From Physcomitrium patens (taxonomy: Eukaryota > Streptophyta > Bryopsida > Funariales > Funariaceae): 64,000 nucleotides of DNA. The translations under genes and the position numbers were made by a program. Position 1 is the first letter of the stretch; each line of letters begins with the position of its first letter. The stretch covers positions 6,100,098-6,164,097 of the forward strand of contig NC_037261.1 in the NCBI RefSeq assembly GCF_000002425.4, given 5' to 3'. Below the pieces are notes generated by a model. It ran no database searches, was not told the DNA's origin, and saw nothing but the letters and a program-made list of their open reading frames with translations. This document shows, piece by piece, positions 1-9,663 of this stretch.

Positions 1-2942
1 CGGAGGAAATTACTTGCTTCAAAAAGATGTTGGCTAAACAAGGTAGATCGTTTGCCTTCGAATCTCATGAAATTGGGTGTGTGGATCCAAATATTATAAC
101 ACCTATAGTTATCTTCACTGTACCACATGTACCTTGGAATCTAAGACCGATTCCAGTACCGAGGGCACATTTACCTAAATTGGTGGAACTATTGAAAGAA
201 AAGATAAAGATGAAAATATTAGAACCTTCATTTGCGCCGTATTCTAGTCGATGGTTTACGGTACCTAAGAAGAATGGATCACTGCGGTTTATTCAAGATA
301 TGCAGCCGGTGAATGCTGTAACTGTCAAGAATGCAGGAAATGGACCTATTGTGGATGAATTTGCTGAGGCGTTTGCTGGAAGAGCGATCTATTCAATGGG
401 TGATTTGTATTCAGGTTATGATCAATTTCAACTTGCCGAAGGAAGTAGAGATATGACAACGATGAGGACACCGCTTGGATTGGTTAGAATGTGCACTCTT
501 CCTCAAGGCGCGACCAACCCAGTTGCGCATATGATGAATGGGATGAATAAGGTATTGAGAGATTTTATCCCGGAAAAGACTATGCCTTTTCTGGATGATG
601 TTCCTATAAAAGGGTGCAAAGAAGGAGACAAGGATGAAACTTTAGATACGAGGGGGTGTCGCAGATATGTTGTTGATCATATACAAGATTGTGAAAAGAT
701 TTTAACTCGGCTTGGAGAAGTTCATCTTACATTATTGATTATGAAGTCCGTATTTAGAGTGCGAGAGGTTGTAATTGTTGGACATTTATGCGGACTTTAC
801 GGAAGAAAACCAGATCCGACTAAAGTTGATGCAATTGGAAGGATGAAAGAGGATTGTGGTTCTTTAACAGAGGTTCGCAGGTTTTTGGGTGCATGTATAT
901 TTTATCGAATCTGGATCCCTCATTATGCTCACATAGCGGATCCATTATATAAACTGTTACGCAAGGATTACCGATTTGAATGGGAAGAAAGGCATATTCA
1001 GGCAATGCAAAGATTGAAGAAATTATTGATGTCACCTCCAATATTGAGGAAGGTTGATTATAAGTGCAATAGACCAGTGATTCTTACTGTAGACGCTAGT
1101 CCAATTGCCGTTGGATGGGCTGTGGGTCAAGATGATTCGAATGGGAGTAGATTTGCAGTTCGATTTAGGGCTAAAGTTTTAAGTATTCGTCAGCGTGCAT
1201 ATTCGCAAGTCAAAAGAGAACTTTGGAGAGTCGTTTCGGCTATGAAAGCTGAAAAGGACTATTTGATTGGGGCAGTAGTAGTAATTGAAACAGATTGCTT
1301 GCCATTGCTTGGAATGATTATTAACTGTTCAACGCCAGATATTGCAATGTTGAGATGGATTGCTTATATTAAGTCACTAAATCCAGAATTTAAGCATATC
1401 ACTGGAAAGGACAATTTAGTAGCAGACATGCTATCTCGAGCAAGATACGAGAGGGAGGACGAAATGGTTGAAGACATTGATGATGTCGGATTGAAATTCT
1501 ATTCAATATCAAATCTCAACAGAGAAGACAAGCTATTTCTTGAAGAATCTTATGAAGGAGAATTATTGGATATTGGTCATTATTTGAATACCTTGTCTAA
1601 GCAGGGGAATTGGTCTACAGAAAAATTCAAACAAATAAGAAAAAAAGCATATGGATTTTTACTTCGAGATGGATTCTTATGGAAGAGACCGAAGAAAGGA
1701 ATTGGGATGCCACAACGAGTGATAGGCAAAAGGGAAGAAAAACTAAAATTATTAAAGGAGTTTCATGATAGTTTATGGGCAGGGCATAGAGGAATCTGGG
1801 CTACTTTTGCTAAACTCAAGGAACGATATTGGTGGAGAAATATGTATCGAGATGTGCTCTCATTTGTAGAGTCATGTGAAATCTGTCAATCGTATTCTAA
1901 TATCCGACATCGAGATGGTCTTCATCCTACGTATCCTCTGGCTATTCATTTTAAATGGGTTGTTGATTTGGTTATTATGCCAGTTGGGTTATGGCAGATG
2001 AGATATTTGATTTTAGCTCGTGAAGATTTATCAAATCAAGTAGAAGGAAGAGCATTGAGGACAAAATCTACAGAGGGGATTTGTAGGTTTTTGCTTGAAG
2101 ATGTCATTTGCCGTTACAGGTGCGTAGGAAAAATCACTGCAGATCGTGGAGAATTAAATGTACAAGAAGCTCGTAAGTTCTTTGAAAAATGTGGAGTTAA
2201 ACTATCACTGACTACTGCTTATAATCCGGAAGGGAATGCGAAAAGCGAACACGGTCACCCGCCGATTGTGAAAGCATTGGTTAAAGCTTGTAATGGGAAG
2301 GTTAAAGAGTGGCCACGGCTTTTGTCATTTGTATTATGGGCTGATCGAACAACACATAGTTTGGTGACAAGATATATGCCAGTAGAACTTATGACAGGTC
2401 AAAAACCAATTATGCCGATTGAAGAAAAGGTACTTACTTGGAGTATGCTACCATGGGAAGATGGATTGACAAGAGAAGAACTTCTGGCTATTAGGATTGG
2501 ACAATTGGAGCAAAGAACGGAAGATGTCCAGATAGCATTGAAAAGGTTAAAAAGAGCAAGGTTACAATACAAGGCGCGATTTGATAAGCAACATCGATTG
2601 AGACCAAAAGCAATCGAGGAAGGTGACTGGGTACTTGTTTATGACAATAGTCTGGATAATCAACATATTACTTTGCGGAAATTTTCAAAACGTTGGTTTG
2701 GACCATATGTTGTAACAACTGTTCATGATAATGCGACTTACTCATTACGGGAGTTAGATGGTACAAAATTGAAAATACCAATTGCAGGGAAGAGAGTAAA
2801 AATATTTAAACGAAGACACGCAGAGATGAATATGGAAGACCTTAATGAAGGTACAGAGATACCGCAGCAAGAAGATGAAAGTGATATGGATAATGAAGGT
2901 GACGAAGACGAACTGGACAAAGACGTAGGGGATATATTCTGA
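1..2942 (+). CDS. Element A: Ty3/gypsy pol (RT-RNase H-integrase), 5' end outside window
   Basis: Retrotransposon polyprotein, open from the left edge; the first internal Met is at base 27 and residues below count from it. It makes and integrates the cDNA copy. RT has F-L-D-D-V at 188-192. RNase H acidic residues are D356, E398, D423 and D467. The integrase zinc finger is H580, H587, C617, C620 and the catalytic triad is D647, D706, E741, with 34 residues between the last two. A basic C-terminal segment and an acidic tail follow; no chromodomain is seen. No stop or frameshift breaks 980 codons, so the copy looks young. The RT reads DDVP after the LDD core, and the RT and integrase wording recalls basidiomycete Ty3 elements (from memory, no search). 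A polypurine stretch and the 3' LTR follow at once. It could still be active if gag is intact outside the window. Confidence 0.9.
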   Translation, partial: EEITCFKKMLAKQGRSFAFESHEIGCVDPNIITPIVIFTVPHVPWNLRPIPVPRAHLPKLVELLKEKIKMKILEPSFAPYSSRWFTVPKKNGSLRFIQDMQPVNAVTVKNAGNGPIVDEFAEAFAGRAIYSMGDLYSGYDQFQLAEGSRDMTTMRTPLGLVRMCTLPQGATNPVAHMMNGMNKVLRDFIPEKTMPFLDDVPIKGCKEGDKDETLDTRGCRRYVVDHIQDCEKILTRLGEVHLTLLIMKSVFRVREVVIVGHLCGLYGRKPDPTKVDAIGRMKEDCGSLTEVRRFLGACIFYRIWIPHYAHIADPLYKLLRKDYRFEWEERHIQAMQRLKKLLMSPPILRKVDYKCNRPVILTVDASPIAVGWAVGQDDSNGSRFAVRFRAKVLSIRQRAYSQVKRELWRVVSAMKAEKDYLIGAVVVIETDCLPLLGMIINCSTPDIAMLRWIAYIKSLNPEFKHITGKDNLVADMLSRARYEREDEMVEDIDDVGLKFYSISNLNREDKLFLEESYEGELLDIGHYLNTLSKQGNWSTEKFKQIRKKAYGFLLRDGFLWKRPKKGIGMPQRVIGKREEKLKLLKEFHDSLWAGHRGIWATFAKLKERYWWRNMYRDVLSFVESCEICQSYSNIRHRDGLHPTYPLAIHFKWVVDLVIMPVGLWQMRYLILAREDLSNQVEGRALRTKSTEGICRFLLEDVICRYRCVGKITADRGELNVQEARKFFEKCGVKLSLTTAYNPEGNAKSEHGHPPIVKALVKACNGKVKEWPRLLSFVLWADRTTHSLVTRYMPVELMTGQKPIMPIEEKVLTWSMLPWEDGLTREELLAIRIGQLEQRTEDVQIALKRLKRARLQYKARFDKQHRLRPKAIEEGDWVLVYDNSLDNQHITLRKFSKRWFGPYVVTTVHDNATYSLRELDGTKLKIPIAGKRVKIFKRRHAEMNMEDLNEGTEIPQQEDESDMDNEGDEDELDKDVGDIF

Positions 2943-3204
2943 ATCAAACAGCAATTGGGTAAATTGGTGCATACCGGAGGATGCACAAGTTCAGAGGAGG
3001 TGGATGTCGTGTTGTAACACGAGTATACAGTGAAAATAAAAAGAAAGGGGAATTTTATTAATATTCAGTTACCTCGAATATTGGGAGCATCGACCAACTC
3101 CAGTACAAATACTGAGTGGTCAGGTTCAGTGACTCCGTTACAATCAGCCGAGGCATACTGGAATGCCCGGTTCGATTCCAATAACGGGAGTCAGCAGGAA
3201 GAGA

Positions 3205-3313
3205 AGGACCAATTTGACCCAGTTACGGGAAATCCATGTCTTACTACGGGTCTTAGCCAATCTGACGCGAGGACCAATTTGACCCAATTATGGGAACATC
3301 CAGGTTACTACGG
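3205..3313 (+). repeat. 65-bp imperfect tandem duplication inside A's LTR
   Basis: AGGACCAATTTGACCCA starts at 3205 and again at 3270, and both copies run on to TTACTACGG. The second copy is cut by element B exactly at TACGG. A similar run occurs in element J near 56355-56390, in the gag-protease spacer. Confidence 0.7.
3309..3313. repeat. Target-site duplication of element B, left copy (TACGG)
   Basis: TACGG directly precedes B's left LTR. The right flank at 9659-9663 reads TACAG, a 5-bp duplication with one G-to-A change. This fits a Ty3/gypsy insertion followed by a CpG transition. Confidence 0.8.
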
Positions 3314-3848
3314 TGTCAAGGACAAGAACTCGATGAAAGCTAAAGAGTAAGTGAGACTTTTCTCAAAGAAATAGGACAAAATAGAAATATGTATATTAAG
3401 AAAGAAATTAGAATGGCTATTGCCAAAATACAAGAAAACTAGAGACCCTTGAAACTAGACTAGAAGCAAGAAAGGAGTTGATAAGAGTGAAGAGGGCTTC
3501 ACTCTTGCCTCTATATATACTATCTAACTAGAAGCCACATGGCGATGTTCTATAAGACCTCCAATATATGTTGACTTTCTATGCCACATGCCTTTGCTTA
3601 CAAGGCAAGTTTTCTATGGATGGACCACGTAGTTAGCTTGTTCTTTAAGCTTCCAACATGTGTGGCACATGGCTAACTTGTTGACCAAGTTTCTAGCCTA
3701 AAAGTCAACTATAGACTCCTATAAAGTCAAAGCAGCGTCTATGAAGCTTCTAAGAAGCTTCTCTAGAAGATATTACATAATTAAACTTTTATCTACTTTT
3801 ACATACTTTAATCTATTCATATAGGTAATTATATGTATGTCCGTGACA
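3314..3848 (-). repeat. Element B 3' LTR
   Basis: 535 bp with plus-strand ends TGTCAAGGAC and CCGTGACA. It contains a TATA box (about 3512-3522) next to a palindrome (about 3485-3509). Related copies are at 9121-9658, 20777-21315, 40652-41184 and 61431-61986, so this family is abundant in the window. Confidence 0.92.
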
Positions 3849-3868
3849 TTACCCCCCCTTCTAGAGAC
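3849..3868 (-). other. Polypurine tract of element B
   Basis: On the minus strand a run of A and G with seven G in a row abuts the 3' LTR. It is the usual plus-strand primer of reverse transcription. The same tract precedes the LTR at 40652, and a degenerate copy follows 21315 in element F. Confidence 0.75.
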
Positions 3869-3889
3869 GAGTTCCACGAGGAGCGGTGA

Positions 3890-4312
3890 TTATATATTGA
3901 GAAAATCTAATATGCGGCGAATTGTATTTGCTACATACTCTGATCTTTGTTCTCTTCGAAGATAGTTGATGGGTCCTCTTAGCCATCGATAGTGTCCCAT
4001 TCCAGGGCGAGAAGACCACCCTGTTATTTGATCACTGTTGAGGCCTTCATAACTTCCTTCAAATAATACATTTGAAATACCATCAGGAGTCGTTCCTATC
4101 TCCAATAATATCACCAAACATCGAGAATCTCTTCCAAGGTCGTGATACCAAATGCGTTGTATCTCACCATCTATTCGAGGAAGAACATGTCGTTCTTGAG
4201 GGTCTTCATCTCGGTTGCATCGTCTTGAAGGTTGTGACAATCGCAATGTCTCATCCGGTAACTCAGCAAACGAAGGTTCTTGAGTTGAATCCGCTGGTTG
4301 TTGGCTCTCCAT
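3890..4312 (-). CDS. Extra 140-aa ORF of element B between chromodomain and 3' LTR
   Basis: An intact, ATG-started ORF in the place where a few plant gypsy elements carry an accessory gene. I do not recognise the protein. It is rich in Arg, Glu and Ser. It has a Trp/Tyr-rich central part (IWYHDLGRDSR, then SRPGMGHYRWLRG) and an amphipathic C-terminal end (EYVANTIRRILDFL). No signal peptide, membrane segment or zinc motif is seen. Element F lacks this stretch: there, sequence matching B's 3849-3895 passes almost directly into sequence matching B's 4405 onward. It could be an accessory gene lost in F, or host sequence gained by B. Confidence 0.45.
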   Translation of the reverse strand: MESQQPADSTQEPSFAELPDETLRLSQPSRRCNRDEDPQERHVLPRIDGEIQRIWYHDLGRDSRCLVILLEIGTTPDGISNVLFEGSYEGLNSDQITGWSSRPGMGHYRWLRGPINYLRREQRSEYVANTIRRILDFLNI

Positions 4313-4406
4313 CTAATTAGCGTCACAAATGCAAAGAAGTTACAAACAAGGATAGGAAATTGAATGTTATCTTGCCTCAATCTTGTCTCTTTTATAAGAG
4401 AGGTTT

Positions 4407-7400
4407 TCATCTTGGTTTTGATGGATGTCGTTGATGAAAAACTTTGACTTTAGCTGATGCATTTGCTAGATTCCTGGATGGCTCCCATGTGCGCTCACTA
4501 ATATCATATCCGCGCCAATGAACAAGATATTCCAGCTTATTTCGGCGCCGCCTTGAGTCTAATATCTCTTCCACCTCAAATTCTTCATTATTATCTACTT
4601 CTATAGGAGGCGGTGGCATTTGTCTTCTTCCTTGTATATCCACTGTCTTATATGGTTCAAGAAGAGACACGTGGAATACAAGATGGATCTTCATTGACTC
4701 CGGTAGATGTAACCGATATGCAACTGGGTTGATCTGTTCAGAAACAGAAAAGGGGCCAAGCCTACGATAGTCCAATTTGTCACAAGGTCGAGTGGTCTTG
4801 ATATTGCGACGAAGTAGCCATACCTTATCACCCACGTTGAGTTGTGGTTGCTCTTTACGATATACATCTGCATTTATCTTTTATCGTTCTTGAGCTTTCT
4901 TCAACTGCGCCTTCATTATTCCATGTAACTCTGACAACCGATTTGCCATATCTTCTGCTGCAGGATTATCAACTTTTGAAAAATCAAAAGTATCAAGTCG
5001 TGGATGATAGCCATAATTGGCAAAGAAAGGTATTTGTTGCGTGGAAGAATGTACTGTATTATTATAAGCAAACTCTGCCAATGGCAGAAGGATTGTCCAA
5101 TCATCTTGTTGGTAGTTGATGGTACACCTTAAATACTGTTCCAAGACTTGGTTTACGCGCTCTGTTTGTCCATCAGTTTGAGGATGGAAAGCTGAAGATA
5201 GCTTTATGTCCACTTTTAAAATCTTGAAAAGAGTCCTCCAGAATCTCGACACAAATTGAGTTCCCCTATCCGATATGATATCTTTAGGTAATCCATGATA
5301 GCGATAGATATTATCAATGAAAAGCTTAGCTGTTTCTTCACCTGTGATAGATTTTGTACATGGCATAAAATGTGCCATCTTGGTGAAACGATCTACTATC
5401 ACAAATATAGAATCATAAGATCTTGAGCTTGGAAGATCTGTGATGAAATCCATAGAAACAAAAGACCATGGTTTTTTTGGTATAGGTAATGGTTGAAGAA
5501 GTCCGTAAGGTCGATGACGAGGAATTTTTGATCTTGAACAAATATCACAAGATTGTACAAAGTCTTTGACTGACTTCCACATTTGTGGCCACCAAAAATC
5601 TCTTGATATGAGTTCCAAAGTCTTATTATATCCAAAGTGCCATGTTGTTGGAAAGTCATGACGTGCTTGAAGAACACGTAAACGTGCTTCTCCTTCTGGA
5701 ACATATATGCGTCCTTCAAAATATAATAGATTATTCTTGAACTCGAACTTAGAAGGATCATGAGACTTGAAAGAATTATTCTCGATATCATGAACAAGAG
5801 GGTCTGAGGACATACTGGACTGGATTTGCTTGAGAAAAGTTGAATCAACAGTCAATGTTGATTTCATTGTTCGGAGATGAAATTGCTCCGGTTTCAAGAG
5901 GACCGTTCTTTGTTGCTCAAAAGTTGCATCTCCTTCTTTTGGTGCAAAATAAGAACGTCTAGATAGGGCATCGGACAAACCTTGTTGTTTTCTTGGCCGA
6001 TAAGTGATAATGAACTCGAATCTTGACAAAGACATACTTCAACGAGCTTGACGACGATTCAATACGCGTGCTGACATGAAATACTCGAGGTTCCTGTGAT
6101 TTGTATACACAGTGACTGGACTAGAAGCGCCTTCTAGATAATGATGCCATTCTTGAAAGGAATCCATGATCGTAAGATGTTCTTTATCGTAGATCTCATA
6201 ATTGATCTCGGCTGCTGAGAATTTTCTTGAATGAAAAGCTATCGGATGAAGTTTGTCATCTGATCCCATTTATGATAAAACTGCACCCAAGGCAAAATCT
6301 GATGCATTTGTTTCCATAAAAAATGCCTTGAAAAAGTCAACACGATATAAGACTAGTGCTGACACAAACGATGTCTTCAAGGCTTCAAATGCTGCTTCCG
6401 CTTCTTGATTCCATTGGAATTTATCTTTACTAGTCAAGCGTGTAAGTGGAGCTGCAACTCGTGAGAAGTCTTTGATGAAGATCCGATAGTAATTGGCAAA
6501 TCCCAAGAAACATTGGACATCTCTTACAGTCTTTGGAATCTTCCAATCCATGATTGTTTGGACTTTCTTAGAATCCATCATAAGACCATCATTTGAAATG
6601 ATGTATCCTAAAAAGTCAACTTGAGTAGTGTGAAATACACACTTTTCTATCTTGGCGTACAATCCTGCATCTCTAAGTTTTTGTAATACTTGACGAACAT
6701 GTATTTCATGTTATTCAACATTATTAGAATAAATCAGGATATCGTCTAGGTAGTAGACGACAAAATTGTCTAAGAATTTATGAAATACATCATTCATGAG
6801 ATGTTGAAAAGCAACTGGTGCATTCGTGAGTCCAAAAGGCATGACATTGTATTCAAAGTGTCCGTACCTGGTTCGAAACGCAGTCTTCCATTCATCTCCT
6901 TCTTTGATCCGTACTAGATTATATGCTCCTCTTAGATCTATTTTTGTATAGATCTTAGCTTGATTTAACTGGTCAAGGAGTCCTGATATCAAAGGTAATG
7001 GATACCTGTTCTTGATTGTGATCTTGTTGAGTCCTCGATAGTCAACACACATTCGTAAAGATCCATCTTTTTTCTTTACGAATAAAATTGGAGCTCCTGC
7101 TGGAGATTTTGAATGGCGTATGAAATTCTTCGCTAAATTCTCGTCAATATATGTCTTGAATTTAGCCAACTCATCTTGCGATAAACTGTAAATTGGTCCA
7201 AATGGTGGCTGAGTTCCTTCCTTGAGATCAATTGAACAATCGTATGGGCGATGCTCAGGAAGAATATCTGCATTCTTTTTCTCAAAAACGTCTTGATAAT
7301 CCTGATATTGACTTGGAATGCCACTTGAAGTCCTTACGCTTTCAGAAATAGGTGCAGCATAAATAGTAAAAGTTGATCCTTCTTTTGCTGCGTGTATAAA

Positions 7401-7970
7401 TACTTTTGCACCTATAAGTGCGGGTTTTACTATACTAGACTCATGGTTTTTTACTTGATTAATAGAACTGTTACTAATGCTCCGAGGAAAATCAAGTTTA
7501 CGAGAAATCCAATCTATTCGAGGATTATACTTTTCTAACCATGATAAGCCTAAAATTACTGGATTAGAGGGAGATCTAATTATATTAAAAATTACGCAAC
7601 TACTATGACCATTTATTACTACATCTACAGGAAGTGTTTCGTGAGTTACATTTCCAGAAGACAACGGACGACCATCTATGACTTCTACGTGTACAGGTTT
7701 AGTTTTTTGTATTAATGATATTCTATGACATCTAGCAAATTCTTCATCTAAAAAACAAGCTGAGGCTCCTGAATCTATCAAGGCAGAGGCTTTGTAATTA
7801 TTAGGTCCTAAACGCACATCTATTATAAAACAAGGAGATGGTTCTGAGGAGAGGATAGGACCTTCATTAGAAGTTGTACAAGATTCCAGCCGCACGGTCC
7901 CTATTATAGCTGGACGTACTCGTTTTCCGACATACTGTCTTCTTTGACAGCCGTACTCCTCATTTTGTAG
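4407..7970 (-). pseudogene. Element B pol: protease-RT-RNase H-integrase-chromodomain, four in-frame stops
   Basis: One continuous reading frame from about 7970 to 4407, broken by stops near 6711, 6267, 6036 and 4878. The frame enters by a -1 shift from gag; the GTG at 7895 is only a convenient marker. Domains in order are: protease with A-L-I-D-S-G-A (about 7775); RT with Y-Y-L-D-D (about 6750); RNase H (6.6-6.04 kb); integrase with an H-H-C-C finger (5.66-5.55 kb) and D, D, E triad with 35 residues between the last D and the E; and a C-terminal chromodomain (4.59-4.43 kb) with V-E-E-I-L-D, Y-L-V-H-W-R-G-Y and T-W-E-P. The chromodomain makes it a chromovirus. Two stops sit where relatives or context predict Gln (CAA to TAA) and one where Trp is expected (TGG to TGA). 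Confidence 0.9.
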
Positions 7971-7972
7971 TT
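7904..7972 (-). promoter_or_regulatory. gag-pol overlap of element B, candidate -1 frameshift zone
   Basis: The pol frame is open upstream only to 7970, while gag ends at 7904-7906, giving an overlap of about 67 nt. The pol frame is offset by -1. The run CGGAAAACGAG in the overlap (about 7927-7917) gives an A-rich slip position, though it is not a perfect X-XXY-YYZ heptamer. In decayed element D the gag end and protease are in one frame. Confidence 0.5.
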
Positions 7973-8908
7973 ACGTCGTTTCTTTGGACAATGTTGAGCA
8001 GTGTGCTTAGGTTCTCCACAATATAAGCACAATCCTTCTTGTCGACGACGAGACTTTTCTTGCTCAGTAAGAGGTTTGAAACGTACCGCATCAATTTGCA
8101 TATCCTCTACTTCTGAAGGTATGTGTTGAGGAGATGTCGGTGTTGCCATTGAATTGTAGTAACGTTGAGGCCTACTTGTGCGACTCTCGGATCGAAATCC
8201 AAAAAGTCGATTGTCGCACTTCACAGCAAAGTCAATTGCTTGACTCAATGTTTGAGGATCAGGTAAATTAAGCATCAATTTCTTTACCTCATATTGTAAT
8301 CCGTAGAGAAATTGACTCACAAGTGCGGCATCATCCCACTTGATATCAGTTGCAAGTTGTCGAAATTGTGAAGCATATAATGTTACTGATCGATTGTCTT
8401 GTCGCAAAATACGGATCTTGTTGGTTGCAACACAAATTGCATCATGTTCTCCAAACATGGATCGAAACTCCACCAAAAAAGCCTCCAGATTATCCAATAT
8501 TGGATCTCGTCGTTCAAGAAAAGATGAAAACCATGACAATGCTGAACCTGAAAGAAGTGTACCAATGAATCTAACTTGTGACCCTGGAGTTGGATAGCTC
8601 TGGGGTTGAAGTTCAATCACTAATTGGACCTGATTGATGAATCCTCGAAACTTGGATCTGGTACCATCAAACTTCTCGGGCAAGGCAACTCTCGGTTCTC
8701 TAACACTCGAAGGGTGTTCCATTCTGGGAGAAGGGACATGGTTTGGTGCAGATGTTGAAGCAGCCCCAATCATCTCTATATCTTCACTTCCTACCATTCT
8801 TGTTGCTCCTTGTGGTGGTAAATTGAGTTGATGCATCGCAAGCATTAACTCCCTCAATTGTTCTTGCATCTGTGCCATTGCACTCTTCATTTCAACAAGC
8901 TCTGCCAT
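7904..8908 (-). CDS. Element B gag (capsid-nucleocapsid), intact
   Basis: 334-aa structural protein that forms the retrotransposon particle and packages its RNA. A short coiled N-terminus is followed by the capsid core ([12 protein letters not shown] at about 80-91) shared with C, K and E. One zinc knuckle, C294-X2-C297-X4-H302-X4-C307, sits near the end, followed by a basic segment. The stop at 7904 lies inside the upstream-open pol frame, so pol must be reached by frameshifting. The first ATG follows the leader by about 200 bp. Confidence 0.9.
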   Translation of the reverse strand: MAELVEMKSAMAQMQEQLRELMLAMHQLNLPPQGATRMVGSEDIEMIGAASTSAPNHVPSPRMEHPSSVREPRVALPEKFDGTRSKFRGFINQVQLVIELQPQSYPTPGSQVRFIGTLLSGSALSWFSSFLERRDPILDNLEAFLVEFRSMFGEHDAICVATNKIRILRQDNRSVTLYASQFRQLATDIKWDDAALVSQFLYGLQYEVKKLMLNLPDPQTLSQAIDFAVKCDNRLFGFRSESRTSRPQRYYNSMATPTSPQHIPSEVEDMQIDAVRFKPLTEQEKSRRRQEGLCLYCGEPKHTAQHCPKKRRNYKMRSTAVKEDSMSENEYVQL

Positions 8909-9002
8909 AGTAGCACTTAGAAAAGAGAAGATGTCTAATAACGCTCAAAACAAATAGAAGAGAGGAATTGATAACAAAGAAAATACTAAGAACAATATCA
9001 GT

Positions 9003-9030
9003 TTAAAAGAGGGTAATCCGCAACTTCTAA
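9003..9030 (-). ncRNA. Leader stem-loop of element B (GGATTACC apex)
   Basis: On the minus strand TTAGAAG pairs with CTTTTAA (one G-U), enclosing TTGC and a GG-ATTA-CC apex. It belongs to the same repeated hairpin type as in C and E. A second, smaller hairpin with the same apex lies next to it at about 9048-9073. Likely a packaging, dimerisation or translation element of the genomic RNA. Confidence 0.6.
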
Positions 9031-9088
9031 TGCGCTTATGTCTTATCAAGAAAAAGGGGTAATCCACTCTTAATCAAGAAAAGCCAAA

Positions 9089-9100
9089 GCTCTCATATTG
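9089..9100 (-). other. Degenerate initiator-tRNA primer-binding site of element B
   Basis: Minus-strand CAATATGAGAGC matches TGGTATCAGAGC, the intact site in element E, at 8 of 12 positions. It starts 20 nt inside the LTR end, the same unusual offset as in E (23 nt). Confidence 0.55.
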
Positions 9101-9120
9101 TAAGTGGACTCTTGTCAATC

Positions 9121-9658
9121 TGTCAAGGACAAGAACTCGATGAAAGCTAAAGAGTAAGTGAGACTTTTCTCAAAGAAATAGGACAAAATAGAAATATGTA
9201 TATTAAGAAAGAAATTAGAATGGCTATTGCCAAAATACAAGAAAACTAGAGACCCTTGAAAGTAGACTAGAAGCAAGAAAGGAGTTGACAAGAGTGAAGA
9301 GGGCTTCACTCTTGCCTCTATATATACTATCTAACTAGAAGCCACATGGCAATGTTCTATAAGACCTCCAATATATGTTGACTTTCTATGCCACATGCCT
9401 TTGCTTACAAGGCAAGTTTTCTATGGATGGACCACGTAGTTAGCTTGTTCTTTAAGCTTCCAACATGTGTGACACATGGCTAACTTATTGACCAAGTTTC
9501 TAGCCTAAAAGTCAATTATAGACTCCTATAAAGTCAAAGCAGCGTCTATGAAGCTTTTAAGAAGCTTCTCTAGAAGATATTACACAATTAACCTACTTTT
9601 ATCTACTTTTATATACTTTTATCTATTCATATAGGTAATTATATGTATGTCCGTGACA
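9121..9658 (-). repeat. Element B 5' LTR
   Basis: 538 bp, the partner of 3314-3848. It ends in TGTCA/TGACA. A TATA box (9317-9327) is followed downstream on the minus strand by an 11-bp perfect palindrome with a 4-nt loop (9289-9314). It drives element transcription toward lower coordinates. Confidence 0.92.
9289..9327 (-). promoter_or_regulatory. TATA box plus adjacent palindrome in LTR B
   Basis: CAAGAGTGAAG (9289-9299) and CTTCACTCTTG (9304-9314) form a perfect inverted repeat within 3 bp of TATATATA. The copy at 40987-41016 has a 13-bp perfect stem. Families C and E carry an unrelated sequence with the same stem-loop shape at the same place. Confidence 0.7.
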
Positions 9659-9663
9659 TACAG
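9659..9663. repeat. Target-site duplication of element B, right copy (TACAG)
   Basis: Directly follows the TGACA end of B's 5' LTR and matches TACGG at 3309-3313 with one transition. Confidence 0.8.

Larger units (their letters stand above)
3005..3313 (+). repeat. Element A 3' LTR, 5' part (interrupted by element B)
   Basis: The LTR opens with TGTCGTGTTGTAACAC directly after a purine-rich tract (2993-3002). The same opening recurs at 21679 (+) and on the minus strand at 54380. The LTR stops at 3313, where element B is inserted, and resumes at 9664. The two parts together make about 1263 bp, close to the 1333-bp solo copy at 53048-54380. A 107-codon ORF crosses it (3030-3350), but it runs into B's LTR and is probably not a gene. 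Confidence 0.75.
3314..9658 (-). mobile_element. Element B: near-complete Ty3/gypsy chromovirus
   Basis: A 6.3-kb element on the minus strand. In transcription order it has the 5' LTR (9658-9121), leader with hairpins, gag (8908-7904), pol (to 4407) ending in a chromodomain, an extra ORF (4312-3890), a polypurine tract and the 3' LTR (3848-3314). The LTRs have ends TGTCA/TGACA and differ at only about a dozen sites, nearly all transitions. It is flanked by TACGG/TACAG. It lies inside element A's 3' LTR, so it is younger than A. Pol stays in one reading frame and is broken only by four in-frame stops, so B is dead but recent. Confidence 0.93.

Noticed and set aside
3030..3350. 106-aa ORF as a gene
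   Set aside because: It starts in A's LTR and ends in B's LTR, so it is a chance frame across an insertion junction.
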